A stretch of DNA of 64,000 nt. Origin: Microbacterium sp. SLBN-146 (GTDB lineage: Bacteria > Actinomycetota > Actinomycetes > Actinomycetales > Microbacteriaceae). The translations under genes were made by a program, and so were the position numbers. Shown here one piece after another: positions 38,753-47,127 of this stretch (its first letter is position 1; every line of letters starts with the position of its first letter). The stretch is from the NCBI RefSeq assembly GCF_006715145.1, contig NZ_VFMR01000001.1, positions 2,604,001 to 2,668,000 of the forward strand, in the 5' to 3' direction. The notes below the pieces were generated by a model. It searched no databases. It was not told where the DNA came from and was given only the letters and a program-made list of their open reading frames with translations.

Positions 38753-38877
38753 TATCCTTGTGCGAGCGAAGGGGAGTATCCCGAGAACGCGCATCCGTCA
38801 GCACAGGCTCCTACGACAGTCGCCTCGGGTTCGTGTCGCGAGCCGAGGCGCGCGGGGAGAGACTTTCTGACTCCCAC
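38753..38877 (+). ncRNA. yybP-ykoY-type (manganese) riboswitch before terC
   Basis: A -10 (TATCCT, 38753-38758) is followed by the conserved elements of this class in order: GGGGAGTA (38771-38778), CGTCAGCACAGG (38796-38807), a CGCCTCGG/CCGAGGCG stem (38821-38828 with 38843-38850) and GAGACTTTC (38859-38867). CTTTC (38863-38867) can pair with GAAAG of the terC ribosome site (38890-38894), and GGGAGT (38772-38777) with ACTCCC (38870-38875). This offers two exclusive folds. The class is known to sense Mn2+ and often precedes TerC-family genes. The call rests on motif recognition, not a covariance search. Confidence 0.7.
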
Positions 38878-38900
38878 GACCCTCTTTTCGAAAGGCCCTC

Positions 38901-40034
38901 ATGGACCTCGAACTTCCCCTCTGGTTCGAAATCGGATCACTCGTCGTCCTGACGCTGATCCTCGTGGCCGATCTCTTGATCATCCTCAAGCGCCCGCACA
39001 TTCCGTCGACGCGGGAATCGACGCTGTGGGTCGTCTTCTACGTCACGCTCGCCCTCATCTTCGCGGGGCTGATGTGGATCTTCGCGGGAGGCGAGTACGC
39101 GGGCCAGTTCGTCGCCGGCTGGCTGACGGAATACAGCCTGTCGATCGACAATCTGTTCGTCTTCGTCCTGATCATGACGCAGTTCTCGGTGCCGCGGCGG
39201 TATCAGCAGGAGGTGCTGATGGTCGGCATCATCATCGCGCTCGTCCTGCGCGGGCTCTTCATCCTCGCGGGTGCCGCGATCATCGAGCAGTTCAGCTGGG
39301 TGTTCTACATCTTCGGCGCGTTCCTCGTGTGGACGGCGTGGCGCCAGGCGTTCCCGGGCGGCGATCACGACTCCGACGTCAAGCAGGAGAACTTCATCGT
39401 GCGTCTTCTGCGCCGAACGATCGACATCTCCGAGGAGTACGACGGAGCCAAGATCCGCACGGTCGTCGACGGCAAAAAGATGTTCACTCCGATGATCATC
39501 GTGTTCGTCGCCATCGGTGTGACGGATCTTCTCTTCGCGATCGATTCCATCCCCGCGATCTTCGGCATCACGACGAGTCCCTTCATCGTCTTCACCGCGA
39601 ACCTCTTCGCCCTCATGGGTCTCCGCCAGCTCTACTTCCTCCTCGGCGACCTCCTCGATCGTCTGCGGTACCTCCACTACGGGATCGCCTTCATCCTGGC
39701 CTTTATCGGCGTGAAGCTCGTCCTGCACGCGATGCACGAGAACGAGCTCCCCTTCATCAACGGCGGACAGCACATCGAATGGGCGCCCGTCATCTCGACG
39801 TGGGTGTCGCTCGGAGTCATCGTCGCATCGATGGGTGTCGCCACGATCGCGAGCCTCATCGCGTCGCGCCGAGAGCGTCTCGCGCTCGCCCCGGATGCCG
39901 CATCGGCGACGGGTTCCGGTCTCGAAGCCGGCACCGGCCCGACCGCGCGAACCGAAGCGGCCGCGGCCGTCGTCGCCGATGAGAAGGGCACTCCGCCGAC
40001 GGTCGACCAGCCGCCCGCACCGAGTGACCGCTGA
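38901..40034 (+). CDS. TerC-family membrane protein (probable Mn2+ exporter)
   Basis: This 377-residue protein has about seven to nine membrane segments typical of TerC/Alx. Conserved features include the early LPLWFEIGSLVVLTLILVAD, an acidic-polar pair in LTEYSLSIDNLFVF near residue 82 and IDSIPAIFGI near 215. The last 45 residues are a disordered Ala/Pro tail. Relatives export manganese, in line with the riboswitch just upstream. GAAAGG (38890-38895) is the ribosome site. Confidence 0.9.
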   Translation: MDLELPLWFEIGSLVVLTLILVADLLIILKRPHIPSTRESTLWVVFYVTLALIFAGLMWIFAGGEYAGQFVAGWLTEYSLSIDNLFVFVLIMTQFSVPRRYQQEVLMVGIIIALVLRGLFILAGAAIIEQFSWVFYIFGAFLVWTAWRQAFPGGDHDSDVKQENFIVRLLRRTIDISEEYDGAKIRTVVDGKKMFTPMIIVFVAIGVTDLLFAIDSIPAIFGITTSPFIVFTANLFALMGLRQLYFLLGDLLDRLRYLHYGIAFILAFIGVKLVLHAMHENELPFINGGQHIEWAPVISTWVSLGVIVASMGVATIASLIASRRERLALAPDAASATGSGLEAGTGPTARTEAAAAVVADEKGTPPTVDQPPAPSDR

Positions 40035-40068
40035 GGCCGTCTCCCGGAGCCGGTGGTACTCTTTCCGG

Positions 40069-40116
40069 ATGCGGATCGCTCACCTCCTCCTCCTTCGCGG
40101 CCGCGACGAGTCCTAA
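40069..40116 (+). CDS. leuL: Leucine leader peptide upstream of leuCD
   Basis: This 15-codon frame reads MRIAHLLLLRGRDES, with four consecutive Leu codons (CTC CTC CTC CTT, 40084-40095). ATG 40069 lies exactly six bases after TACTCT (40057-40062), so the message should start at the ATG itself, as at many genes here. Leu-rich leaders control leucine genes by ribosome stalling in many bacteria. Its position 70 bases before leuC and the hairpins that follow support the same role. It is too short for standard gene finders. Confidence 0.75.
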   Translation: MRIAHLLLLRGRDES

Positions 40117-40173
40117 CCCCCAGGCCTCCCTCGTCGCGGAGTTCGTCGCTGGCTTGATCTACCTCACGAGGAG
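40101..40173 (+). promoter_or_regulatory. Candidate translational attenuator of leuCD
   Basis: CCGCGACGAG (40101-40110) pairs perfectly with CTCGTCGCGG (40130-40139), enclosing the leader stop codon. CCTCGT (40129-40134), mostly in the right arm, can instead pair with ACGAGG (40166-40171) of the leuC ribosome site. A ribosome stalled on the Leu codons leaves the first hairpin intact and the ribosome site free. A ribosome at the stop codon opens the hairpin and lets the ribosome site be masked. No U-tract is present, so translation rather than transcription is the likely target. Confidence 0.55.
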
Positions 40174-40185
40174 AACGACAGAGCA

Positions 40186-41658
40186 ATGAGCACACCCCTT
40201 CGCAGCATCCCCGACCACCCCCGCACCCTCGCAGAGAAAGTGTGGGACGACCACCTCGTTGTGAAGGGCGAGGGCGGACAGCCCGACCTCATCTACATCG
40301 ACCTGCATCTCGTGCACGAGGTGACGAGTCCGCAGGCGTTCGACGGTCTGCGTGCAGAGGGCCGGCCCGTCCGCCGGCTCGATCTCACGATCGCGACGGA
40401 AGACCACAACACTCCGACGCTCGACATCGACAAGCCCATCGCCGACCTGACGAGCCGCACCCAGATCGAGACCCTCCGACGCAACGCGGATGAGTTCGGC
40501 GTCCGCCTGCACTCGCTGGGCGACAAAGAGCAGGGGATCGTGCACGTCGTGGGCCCCCAGCTGGGGTTGACGATGCCGGGAATCACGGTCGTCTGCGGCG
40601 ACTCGCACACCTCGACGCACGGCGCCTTCGGGGCGATGGCCTTCGGGATCGGAACGAGCGAGGTCGAGCACGTCCTCGCGACCCAGACGCTGCCGCTCAA
40701 GCCGTTCAAGACGATGGCGATCACGGTCGAGGGCGACCTGAAGCCCGGCGTCACGGCGAAGGACATCATCCTCGCGATCATCGCGAAGATCGGCGCGAAC
40801 GGCGGACAGGGCTATGTGCTCGAGTTCCGCGGCAACGCGATCCGGTCCCTCTCGATGGAGGGGCGCATGACGGTCTGCAACATGTCGATCGAGGCCGGTG
40901 CGCGGGCGGGGATGATCGCGCCCGACGAGACGACGTTCGCGTACGTGAAGGACAAGCCCCACGCCCCGCAGGGTGCCGATTGGGATGCGGCAGTCGCGTA
41001 CTGGCGGACCCTCCCGTCGGATGAGGGTGCCGTGTATGACGCGGAGGTGTTCCTCGACGCGAACGAGCTCGAGCCCTTCGTGACGTGGGGCACCAACCCC
41101 GGTCAGGGAGTGTCGCTGTCGGGTGTCATCCCGCAGCCGGGATCGTTCGCCGACCCGAACGAGCGCGCCGCAGCCGAGCGGGCGTTGGAGTATATGGACC
41201 TGACCCCCGGCACTCGACTCAAGGACGTCCCGGTGGATGCGGTGTTCATGGGGTCGTGCACGAACAGTCGCATCGAGGACCTCCGTGCGTTCGCGTCGAT
41301 CATCGAAGGGCGACAGAAGGCCGACGGCGTCCGCGTCATGGTCGTCCCGGGGTCCGCGCGGGTGCGACTGGAGGCCGAAGCGGAAGGGCTGGACAAGATC
41401 ATCACCGCGTTCGGGGCGGAGTGGCGGTTCGCGGGTTGCTCGATGTGTCTCGGGATGAATCCCGACCAACTCGCTCCCGGCGAACGTTGCGCGTCCACGA
41501 GCAACCGCAACTTCGAAGGCCGTCAGGGCAAAGGCGGCCGCACCCACCTCGTCTCCCCGCTCGTCGCCGCCGCGACGGCGATCCTCGGGCGGCTCGCGAG
41601 CCCCGCTGACCTGGCGGCGGTCGAACAGGTTGAGCAGACGGCGGGAGCGGAGGCCTGA
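40186..41658 (+). CDS. leuC: 3-Isopropylmalate dehydratase, large subunit
   Basis: This 490-residue aconitase-family enzyme isomerises 2- to 3-isopropylmalate with LeuD. The [4Fe-4S] cysteines are in MGSCTNSR (near residue 358) and CSMCLGMN (near 419 and 422). The early EKVWDDHLV and the [13 protein letters not shown] motif (near 141) are typical. ATG 40186 follows GAGGAG at a long 12-base spacing, inside the proposed attenuator. leuD starts one base after its stop. Confidence 0.95.
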   Translation: MSTPLRSIPDHPRTLAEKVWDDHLVVKGEGGQPDLIYIDLHLVHEVTSPQAFDGLRAEGRPVRRLDLTIATEDHNTPTLDIDKPIADLTSRTQIETLRRNADEFGVRLHSLGDKEQGIVHVVGPQLGLTMPGITVVCGDSHTSTHGAFGAMAFGIGTSEVEHVLATQTLPLKPFKTMAITVEGDLKPGVTAKDIILAIIAKIGANGGQGYVLEFRGNAIRSLSMEGRMTVCNMSIEAGARAGMIAPDETTFAYVKDKPHAPQGADWDAAVAYWRTLPSDEGAVYDAEVFLDANELEPFVTWGTNPGQGVSLSGVIPQPGSFADPNERAAAERALEYMDLTPGTRLKDVPVDAVFMGSCTNSRIEDLRAFASIIEGRQKADGVRVMVVPGSARVRLEAEAEGLDKIITAFGAEWRFAGCSMCLGMNPDQLAPGERCASTSNRNFEGRQGKGGRTHLVSPLVAAATAILGRLASPADLAAVEQVEQTAGAEA

Positions 41659-41659
41659 C

Positions 41660-42256
41660 ATGGATGCTTTCACGACGCACACCGGCATCGCCGCTCCCAT
41701 GCGGCGCTCCGCGGTGGACACCGACCAGATCATTCCGGCCGTCTATCTCAAGCGCGTGACGAAGACGGGATTCGAAGACGCGCTGTTCGCCAACTGGCGC
41801 CAGGATCCCGACTTCGTCTTGAATCGTCCCGCGTACCAGGGAGCTTCCATCCTCGTCGCGGGCCCCGACTTCGGAACGGGTTCCAGCCGCGAACACGCCG
41901 TCTGGGCGCTGCGGGACTACGGCTTCACGGCGGTCCTGAGCCCCAAGTTCGCGGATATCTTCCGCGGGAACGCGGGCAAGCAGGGACTCGTCACGGGCGT
42001 CATCACCGAGGCCGAGGTCGAGGCGATCTGGGACGTGCTCGAGCAGCATCCGGGCATCGAGATGACGGTCGATCTGAATGAGCGCCGCGCGCGTGTCGGT
42101 GACCTCGATCTCGTTTTCGAGATCGACGATTACACTAGGTGGCGGCTTCTTGAAGGGCTCGACGACATCGGGCTCACCCTGCGCAACGAAGATGCGATCG
42201 CGCAGTTCGAGGCCCGTCGCGAGGCATGGCGGCCGCGGACGCTCCCCGTTCCATAA
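41660..42256 (+). CDS. leuD: 3-Isopropylmalate dehydratase, small subunit
   Basis: This 198-residue swivel-domain subunit completes the isopropylmalate isomerase. [14 protein letters not shown] is near residue 24, and [17 protein letters not shown] near 67 is the diagnostic motif. ATG 41660 has GGAGG upstream within the end of leuC. Length is typical. Confidence 0.95.
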   Translation: MDAFTTHTGIAAPMRRSAVDTDQIIPAVYLKRVTKTGFEDALFANWRQDPDFVLNRPAYQGASILVAGPDFGTGSSREHAVWALRDYGFTAVLSPKFADIFRGNAGKQGLVTGVITEAEVEAIWDVLEQHPGIEMTVDLNERRARVGDLDLVFEIDDYTRWRLLEGLDDIGLTLRNEDAIAQFEARREAWRPRTLPVP

Positions 42257-42265
42257 CCCGGAGCA

Positions 42266-42284
42266 CCGCCGTTTGAGACGGCGG
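42266..42284 (+). terminator. Weak hairpin after leuD
   Basis: CCGCCGT (42266-42272) pairs with ACGGCGG (42278-42284) around TTGAG. There is no T-run, so it may be a weak terminator or processing site between leuCD and murA. Confidence 0.35.
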
Positions 42285-42331
42285 CCCGCACTCGATCTCC
42301 GCCCCTCGTCAGAACAAGTGAGGTTCACTGG

Positions 42332-43696
42332 ATGAAGGCCCTTCTCGGCGATACCGCTCCCGCGGGAGACAAGCAGGCTTCGGAAGAAGTCCTCGCGATC
42401 CGCGGCGGACGACCGCTCACCGGCCGCGTCGAGGTGAAGGGGGCCAAGAACCTCGTCACGAAGGCGATGGTCGCAGCGCTCCTCGGTGAGACCCCGAGCA
42501 CTCTGCGCGACGTCCCCGACATCAGCGACGTGCAGGTCGTGCGTTCCCTCCTCGAAGTTCACGGCGTCACCGTCGTGGAAGGCGACGAGGAAGGCTCGAT
42601 GCGGTTCGATCCGAGTGGAGCCGTCACGGCCCACTTCGAGCAGATCGACGCCTACGCGGGCGCTTCCCGCATTCCCATCCTCTTCTGCGGTCCGCTGCTG
42701 CACCTCCTCGGCGAGGCACTGATCCCCGACCTCGGCGGATGCAGGATCGGTGACCGTCCGATCAACTTCCACATGGACGCGCTCCGGGCGTTCGGCGCGG
42801 TCGTCGACAAGAGCTACGAGGGTATCCGGATCACGGCGCCCGACGGCCTGCACGGCGCCAACATCGCCCTGCCGTACCCGAGCGTCGGCGCGACCGAGCA
42901 GGTGCTCCTCACAGCGGTGCGCGCAAAGGGCACGACCGAGCTGCGCAATGCGGCGATCGAGCCCGAGATCATGGATCTCATCGCCGTCCTGCAGAAGATG
43001 GGCGCGATCATCTCCTACGAGCCCAACCGGGTGATCCTCATCGAAGGCGTCGACTCGCTCCAGGGCTACGACCACCGGGCGATCTTCGATCGCAACGAGG
43101 CTGCGTCGTGGGCCTGCGCGGCCCTGGCGACGGACGGAGACATCTTCGTAGGCGGCGCGCGCCAGCAGGAGATGCTGACGTTCCTCAACGTCTTCCGCAA
43201 GGCGGGTGGCTGGTTCGACGTCCGCGAGGACGGCATCCGCTTCCGCCGGGGTGGTGCGCTGAAGCCCGTCGTCGTCGAGACCGACGTCCACCCGGGCTTC
43301 ATGACCGACTGGCAGCAGCCGCTCGTGGTTGCGCTGACTCAGGCGGAGGGGACCTCGACCGTCCACGAGACGGTGTACGAGAACCGCCTCGGCTTCACGG
43401 AGGCGCTCAACCAGATGGGCGCGAACATCGTCGTGCACCCCGAGGGGATCGAGGCAGCTGATCGTCGTGTCCCGCGGCGCGCTCTCGAACAGGCCGCGGT
43501 CATCAACGGCCCCACGCCTCTGCACGGAGCAGACGTCGAAGTGCCCGACCTTCGCGGCGGATACAGCTATGTCATCGCGGCTCTCACCGCCGAGGGGGAG
43601 TCCGTCGTCCGCAACGTCGGAATCATCCGGCGCGGCTACGAGAAGTTCCTCGCGAAGCTCGAGGCGCTCGGCGCCGACTTCGACGTCATCGGCTGA
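42332..43696 (+). CDS. murA: UDP-N-acetylglucosamine 1-carboxyvinyltransferase
   Basis: This 454-residue enzyme makes the first committed step of peptidoglycan synthesis by transferring enolpyruvate from PEP. The inside-out barrel repeats begin with RGGRPLTGRVEVKGAKN. The active cysteine is present in GGCRIGDRP near residue 136, so the enzyme should be fosfomycin-sensitive. The N-terminus is about 15 residues longer than usual. It begins a run murA-plsC-gpsA-ddl of envelope genes. Confidence 0.95.
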   Translation: MKALLGDTAPAGDKQASEEVLAIRGGRPLTGRVEVKGAKNLVTKAMVAALLGETPSTLRDVPDISDVQVVRSLLEVHGVTVVEGDEEGSMRFDPSGAVTAHFEQIDAYAGASRIPILFCGPLLHLLGEALIPDLGGCRIGDRPINFHMDALRAFGAVVDKSYEGIRITAPDGLHGANIALPYPSVGATEQVLLTAVRAKGTTELRNAAIEPEIMDLIAVLQKMGAIISYEPNRVILIEGVDSLQGYDHRAIFDRNEAASWACAALATDGDIFVGGARQQEMLTFLNVFRKAGGWFDVREDGIRFRRGGALKPVVVETDVHPGFMTDWQQPLVVALTQAEGTSTVHETVYENRLGFTEALNQMGANIVVHPEGIEAADRRVPRRALEQAAVINGPTPLHGADVEVPDLRGGYSYVIAALTAEGESVVRNVGIIRRGYEKFLAKLEALGADFDVIG

Positions 43697-43699
43697 CCC

Positions 43700-44464
43700 G
43701 TGGCGCGTCAACGATTCCGGGCCTCCGAGGAGAAGTCGCGGCCGAGCTTCTTCTGGCCGCTCGCCGCCGTGGCTGTGCCGCTTCTGAGCCTGCTGATCAA
43801 GCTGGAGATCCGCGGCGGTGAGCGCCTCCCGCGCGAAGGCGCGTACGTGCTGGCTCCCAACCACTACTCCGAAGTCGATCCGCTCGCGGTGGCCCTCGCC
43901 GTCTGGAAGATCGGCCGCGCGCCGCGCTTCATGGCGAAAGAGAGCCTCTTCCGAGTGCCTGTCCTCGGATGGATCCTGCGCAGCACGGGAATGATCCCCG
44001 TGGCGCGGCAATCGTCGGCTGCATCGGCACGTCAGACGCTCGCCGCGTCGGAGCAGCTTGTAACGCACGGCCGGGGCGTCATCGTGTACCCCGAGGGATC
44101 CCTCACGCGCGACCCCGAGCTCTGGCCCATGCGGGGCAAGACCGGCGCTGTCCGTCTTGCCCTCGAGGGCGACATCCCGGTCATTCCCATGGCCCATTGG
44201 GGCGTCCAGCAGATCATGCCGCGGTACGGCAAGCTCCGAGTGTGGCCGCTGCGGCGTCGCGTCCAGGTCATCATCGGAGAACCGACGGACCTGAGCGCAT
44301 TCCGCGATAGGCAGCACCAGCCCGCCGTGCTCGCCGAGGCCACCGACCTGCTGATGGCGGACATTTCCGCGCTTCTCTCCGAACTGAGGAGCGAGCCGGC
44401 ACCCGCCGAGCGCTGGAACCCCTCCGTGCACGGCCAGAAGGAGACGGGGCGTCTTGACCCGTAG
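43700..44464 (+). CDS. 1-Acyl-sn-glycerol-3-phosphate acyltransferase (PlsC-like)
   Basis: This 254-residue membrane-associated acyltransferase has APNHYSEVDPLA (the NHxxxxD catalytic motif) near residue 54, FMAKESLFRVP near 78 and VIVYPEGSLTR near 130. It should acylate lysophosphatidic acid. The GTG start lies three bases after murA, and the 3' end overlaps gpsA by 11 bases, so it is part of the phospholipid-precursor operon. Confidence 0.9.
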   Translation: MARQRFRASEEKSRPSFFWPLAAVAVPLLSLLIKLEIRGGERLPREGAYVLAPNHYSEVDPLAVALAVWKIGRAPRFMAKESLFRVPVLGWILRSTGMIPVARQSSAASARQTLAASEQLVTHGRGVIVYPEGSLTRDPELWPMRGKTGAVRLALEGDIPVIPMAHWGVQQIMPRYGKLRVWPLRRRVQVIIGEPTDLSAFRDRQHQPAVLAEATDLLMADISALLSELRSEPAPAERWNPSVHGQKETGRLDP

Positions 44465-45590
44465 ACAGGATGCCGACAGGCCCCGCGTCGCCGTCGTCGG
44501 TGCGGGGAGCTGGGGGACCACGTTCGGCAAGATCCTCGCCGACGGCGGAGCGCACGTGACGATGTGGGCCCGACGTCCAGAGCTCGCACACGAGATCCGC
44601 GAAGCGAAACGCAACAGCGAGTATCTTCCCGGGATCAACCTGCCTCGTGGCATGACGGCGACGCACCACTTGTCCGAGGCGCTGGACGGCGCCGAGCAGA
44701 TCTACCTGTCCATTCCGAGCCAAGCGGTCCGTGAGAACCTGAAGGCCGTCCGTTCGCTCGTCCAGGGCACGAACGCGCCGGTCGTCTCGCTCATGAAGGG
44801 TGTCGAGAGACGCTCCGGGCTCCGCATGAGTCAGGTCATCGAGCAGGAACTCCAGATCGATGAAGCACGGATCGCCGTGGCATCCGGACCCAACCTGGCC
44901 CTCGAGATCGCACGCGAGCAGCCGACCGCCGCCGTCATCTCGTCGACGAGTCAGGAAACGGCCGAGGCCGTCGCCCGACGCGCGCGCAACGCGTACTTCC
45001 GCACGTTCGTGAACACCGATGTCATCGGCACCGAGTTCGGGGGAGTGCTCAAGAACCTCATCGCCGTCGCGATCGGCATCGTCGACGGCGTCGGCTATGG
45101 CGAGAACACGAAGGCGTCGATCATCACGCGCGGCCTCGTGGAGATGACCGACTTCGCTGTCGCCTTCGGCGCCCAGCCCGAGACGCTGCAGGGCCTCGCG
45201 GGTCTCGGCGACCTCATCGCCACGTGCCAGTCGCCGCTGAGCCGCAACAATACGGCAGGCCGTCTCCTCGGGCAGGGCTATCGCTTCGACGATGTCGTCA
45301 AGCAGATGAATCAGACGGCCGAGGGGCTCGCGTCGGTCGCCCCCGTGCTGCAGCTCGCTCGTGAGGTCGGTGTTGCGATGCCCATCGTCGAGCAGGTGAA
45401 GATGGTTCTCGACGGAACGATGAATCCGCGCGACATCGCGCCGCACTTGACGACCGACGACGACACCCCGACGGGTGAGAGGACACAGCATGGACAGGCC
45501 GGCGGTGGCGGTGCTCTTTGGCGGTCGCTCCAGCGAGCACTCGATCAGTTCCGCAACGGCGGGAGGGGTGCTGCGGGCGATCGATCGTGA
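44454..45590 (+). CDS. gpsA: Glycerol-3-phosphate dehydrogenase [NAD(P)+]
   Basis: This 378-residue enzyme reduces dihydroxyacetone phosphate to glycerol-3-phosphate for phospholipids. AVVGAGSWGTTFGKIL is at residue 13, MKGVE near 115 and the catalytic lysine region GVLKNLIAVAIG near 200. The TTG start at 44454 has AAGGAG upstream. The last 34 residues (about 101 bases) run inside the ddl gene in another frame; most GpsA proteins end before this. Confidence 0.93.
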   Translation: MTRRQDADRPRVAVVGAGSWGTTFGKILADGGAHVTMWARRPELAHEIREAKRNSEYLPGINLPRGMTATHHLSEALDGAEQIYLSIPSQAVRENLKAVRSLVQGTNAPVVSLMKGVERRSGLRMSQVIEQELQIDEARIAVASGPNLALEIAREQPTAAVISSTSQETAEAVARRARNAYFRTFVNTDVIGTEFGGVLKNLIAVAIGIVDGVGYGENTKASIITRGLVEMTDFAVAFGAQPETLQGLAGLGDLIATCQSPLSRNNTAGRLLGQGYRFDDVVKQMNQTAEGLASVAPVLQLAREVGVAMPIVEQVKMVLDGTMNPRDIAPHLTTDDDTPTGERTQHGQAGGGGALWRSLQRALDQFRNGGRGAAGDRS

Positions 45591-46578
45591 TCGCTACCGG
45601 GTGATACCGATCGGAATCACCCGTGACGGGGCTTTCGTCCTCGAAGACGATGACCCGGAGAAGTTCGCGCTCGAGGCGTCGCATCTTCCCGAAGTCGTGG
45701 ACAACGGAACGCGAATCCTCTGGCCGGATTCGACGCTCACGCGCGAGCTTCGCGTCGCGCACTCCGACGGCTCTGTGACCTCGCTGGGCGACGTCGACAT
45801 CGTGTTCCCGATCCTCCACGGTCGCTACGGCGAGGACGGCACGATCCAGGGGATGCTCGAGCTTCTCGGTCTTCCGTACGTCGGCGCCGGCGTGCTCATG
45901 TCGGCGATCGGCATGAACAAGCACGTCGCCAAGAGCGTGCTGAAGGCGGCGGGCGTCGCCGTCGTGCCGTGGGTCGCTGTGAAGCGGAGCGATCTCGCTC
46001 GCGATCGCAGCCTGTGGGAGCGGCGGATCCGTGCGCTCGGGCTGCCGGTCTTCGTGAAGCCCAACCAGGCGGGTTCGAGCGTCGGCGTATCGAAGGTCTC
46101 GGACTGGAACGAGTTGGATGCTGCGCTCGACCTGGCGTTCGACGAAGACGCCACCGTCCTCGTCGAACAGGCAGTCGTCGGTCGCGAGCTCGAATGCGGC
46201 GTCCTCCCGGGCGTCGACGGTGCCGACCCTCGCGTCAGCGTTGCGGGTGAGATCGTCGTGACCGGTCGGGACTTCTACGATTTCGAGGCGAAGTACCTCG
46301 ATGCGCCGGGAATCGATCTCGTCTGCCCCGCGGATCTCCACGACGGCGAGCTCGCCGAAATGCAGCGCCTCGCCGCGCGCGCGTTCGACGCGCTCGGGGG
46401 CGAGGGACTGTCACGCGTGGACTTCTTCTACACGGGGACCGAGTTCTACGTCAACGAGGTCAACACGATGCCCGGTTTCACACCGATCTCGATGTTCCCC
46501 ACGTGCTGGATCGCGTCGGGGATGACGTACCCGGAACTCGTAACCGAGCTCATCGAGACGGCGCGTGTGACGGCGTAG
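45490..46578 (+). CDS. ddl: D-alanine-D-alanine ligase
   Basis: This 362-residue ATP-grasp enzyme makes the D-Ala-D-Ala end of peptidoglycan. LFGGRSSEHSIS is at the N-terminus, PILHGRYGEDGTIQG near residue 103, KPNQAGSSVGV near 193 and NEVNTMPGFTPISMFP near 325. ATG 45490 has GAGAGGA upstream. The first 101 bases overlap gpsA. The YxGxG-type omega-loop here reads FYDFEAKY, typical of D-Ala-D-Ala rather than D-lactate ligases. Confidence 0.94.
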   Translation: MDRPAVAVLFGGRSSEHSISSATAGGVLRAIDRDRYRVIPIGITRDGAFVLEDDDPEKFALEASHLPEVVDNGTRILWPDSTLTRELRVAHSDGSVTSLGDVDIVFPILHGRYGEDGTIQGMLELLGLPYVGAGVLMSAIGMNKHVAKSVLKAAGVAVVPWVAVKRSDLARDRSLWERRIRALGLPVFVKPNQAGSSVGVSKVSDWNELDAALDLAFDEDATVLVEQAVVGRELECGVLPGVDGADPRVSVAGEIVVTGRDFYDFEAKYLDAPGIDLVCPADLHDGELAEMQRLAARAFDALGGEGLSRVDFFYTGTEFYVNEVNTMPGFTPISMFPTCWIASGMTYPELVTELIETARVTA

Positions 46579-46582
46579 TCCG

Positions 46583-47065
46583 TCAGCCGTCGTTGCCGAC
46601 GAGGGCATCGCTCGTCGCGATGCAGGCGGAGTCGGCGATGGTCGCGGCCGAGATGATGGGGGCGAGTCGATCGAGGACGGCGTTGGACGACACCACCTCG
46701 TTGTCGACGAGAACCTGGACCGCTGGCTCGCGGCCGTACGTCGTGACGCGATAACGCGGCGCCTCGGACTCGTCGACGACCCAGTCGACCCCGCCGACCG
46801 TGATGCACCGCGCCTCAGTGGGGCCCGGGGGAGTCACGCCGCACGCGAGGATGACGGCTGAGGGGTCACCCCACGCGCCCGTCGCCTGCGCATCCGTCCA
46901 ACGGCGCTTCTCGCCGTCGACGGTGTCGGGAAGACGCACCGTGACATCGGCGCACGCGGGGTTGTTGGCATCCGGAGCAGGCTCGAGCGACACCGTCGTC
47001 GCGCAGCCGGTGAGCGATGCGATCACGACGAGAGCGGCGAAGACAGAGGCGAGGACGCGGGGCAC
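46583..47065 (-). CDS. DUF3515 lipoprotein
   Basis: This 160-residue protein starts with a signal peptide ending in the lipobox SLTGC near residue 20 and resembles the actinobacterial DUF3515 family. A conserved core includes a CGV cysteine and a CITVGGVDWVVDE motif. Function is unknown; such genes often lie beside ddl and thiL, as here. The GTG start at 47065 follows TAGCCT (47077 down to 47072) by six bases. It converges on ddl with a four-base gap. Confidence 0.8.
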   Translation of the reverse strand: MPRVLASVFAALVVIASLTGCATTVSLEPAPDANNPACADVTVRLPDTVDGEKRRWTDAQATGAWGDPSAVILACGVTPPGPTEARCITVGGVDWVVDESEAPRYRVTTYGREPAVQVLVDNEVVSSNAVLDRLAPIISAATIADSACIATSDALVGNDG

Positions 47066-47127
47066 ACCCCCAGGCTATCTCGCGCGCACGGATCATCGCC
47101 GCCCGGCAGGCGCGATAGCGTGAAGGG

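Noticed and set aside
41402..44653. Reverse-strand open frame of over 1000 codons
   Set aside because: It lies opposite leuC, leuD, murA and plsC, shows low-complexity Arg/Asp/Val composition and has no recognisable motif or start signals.
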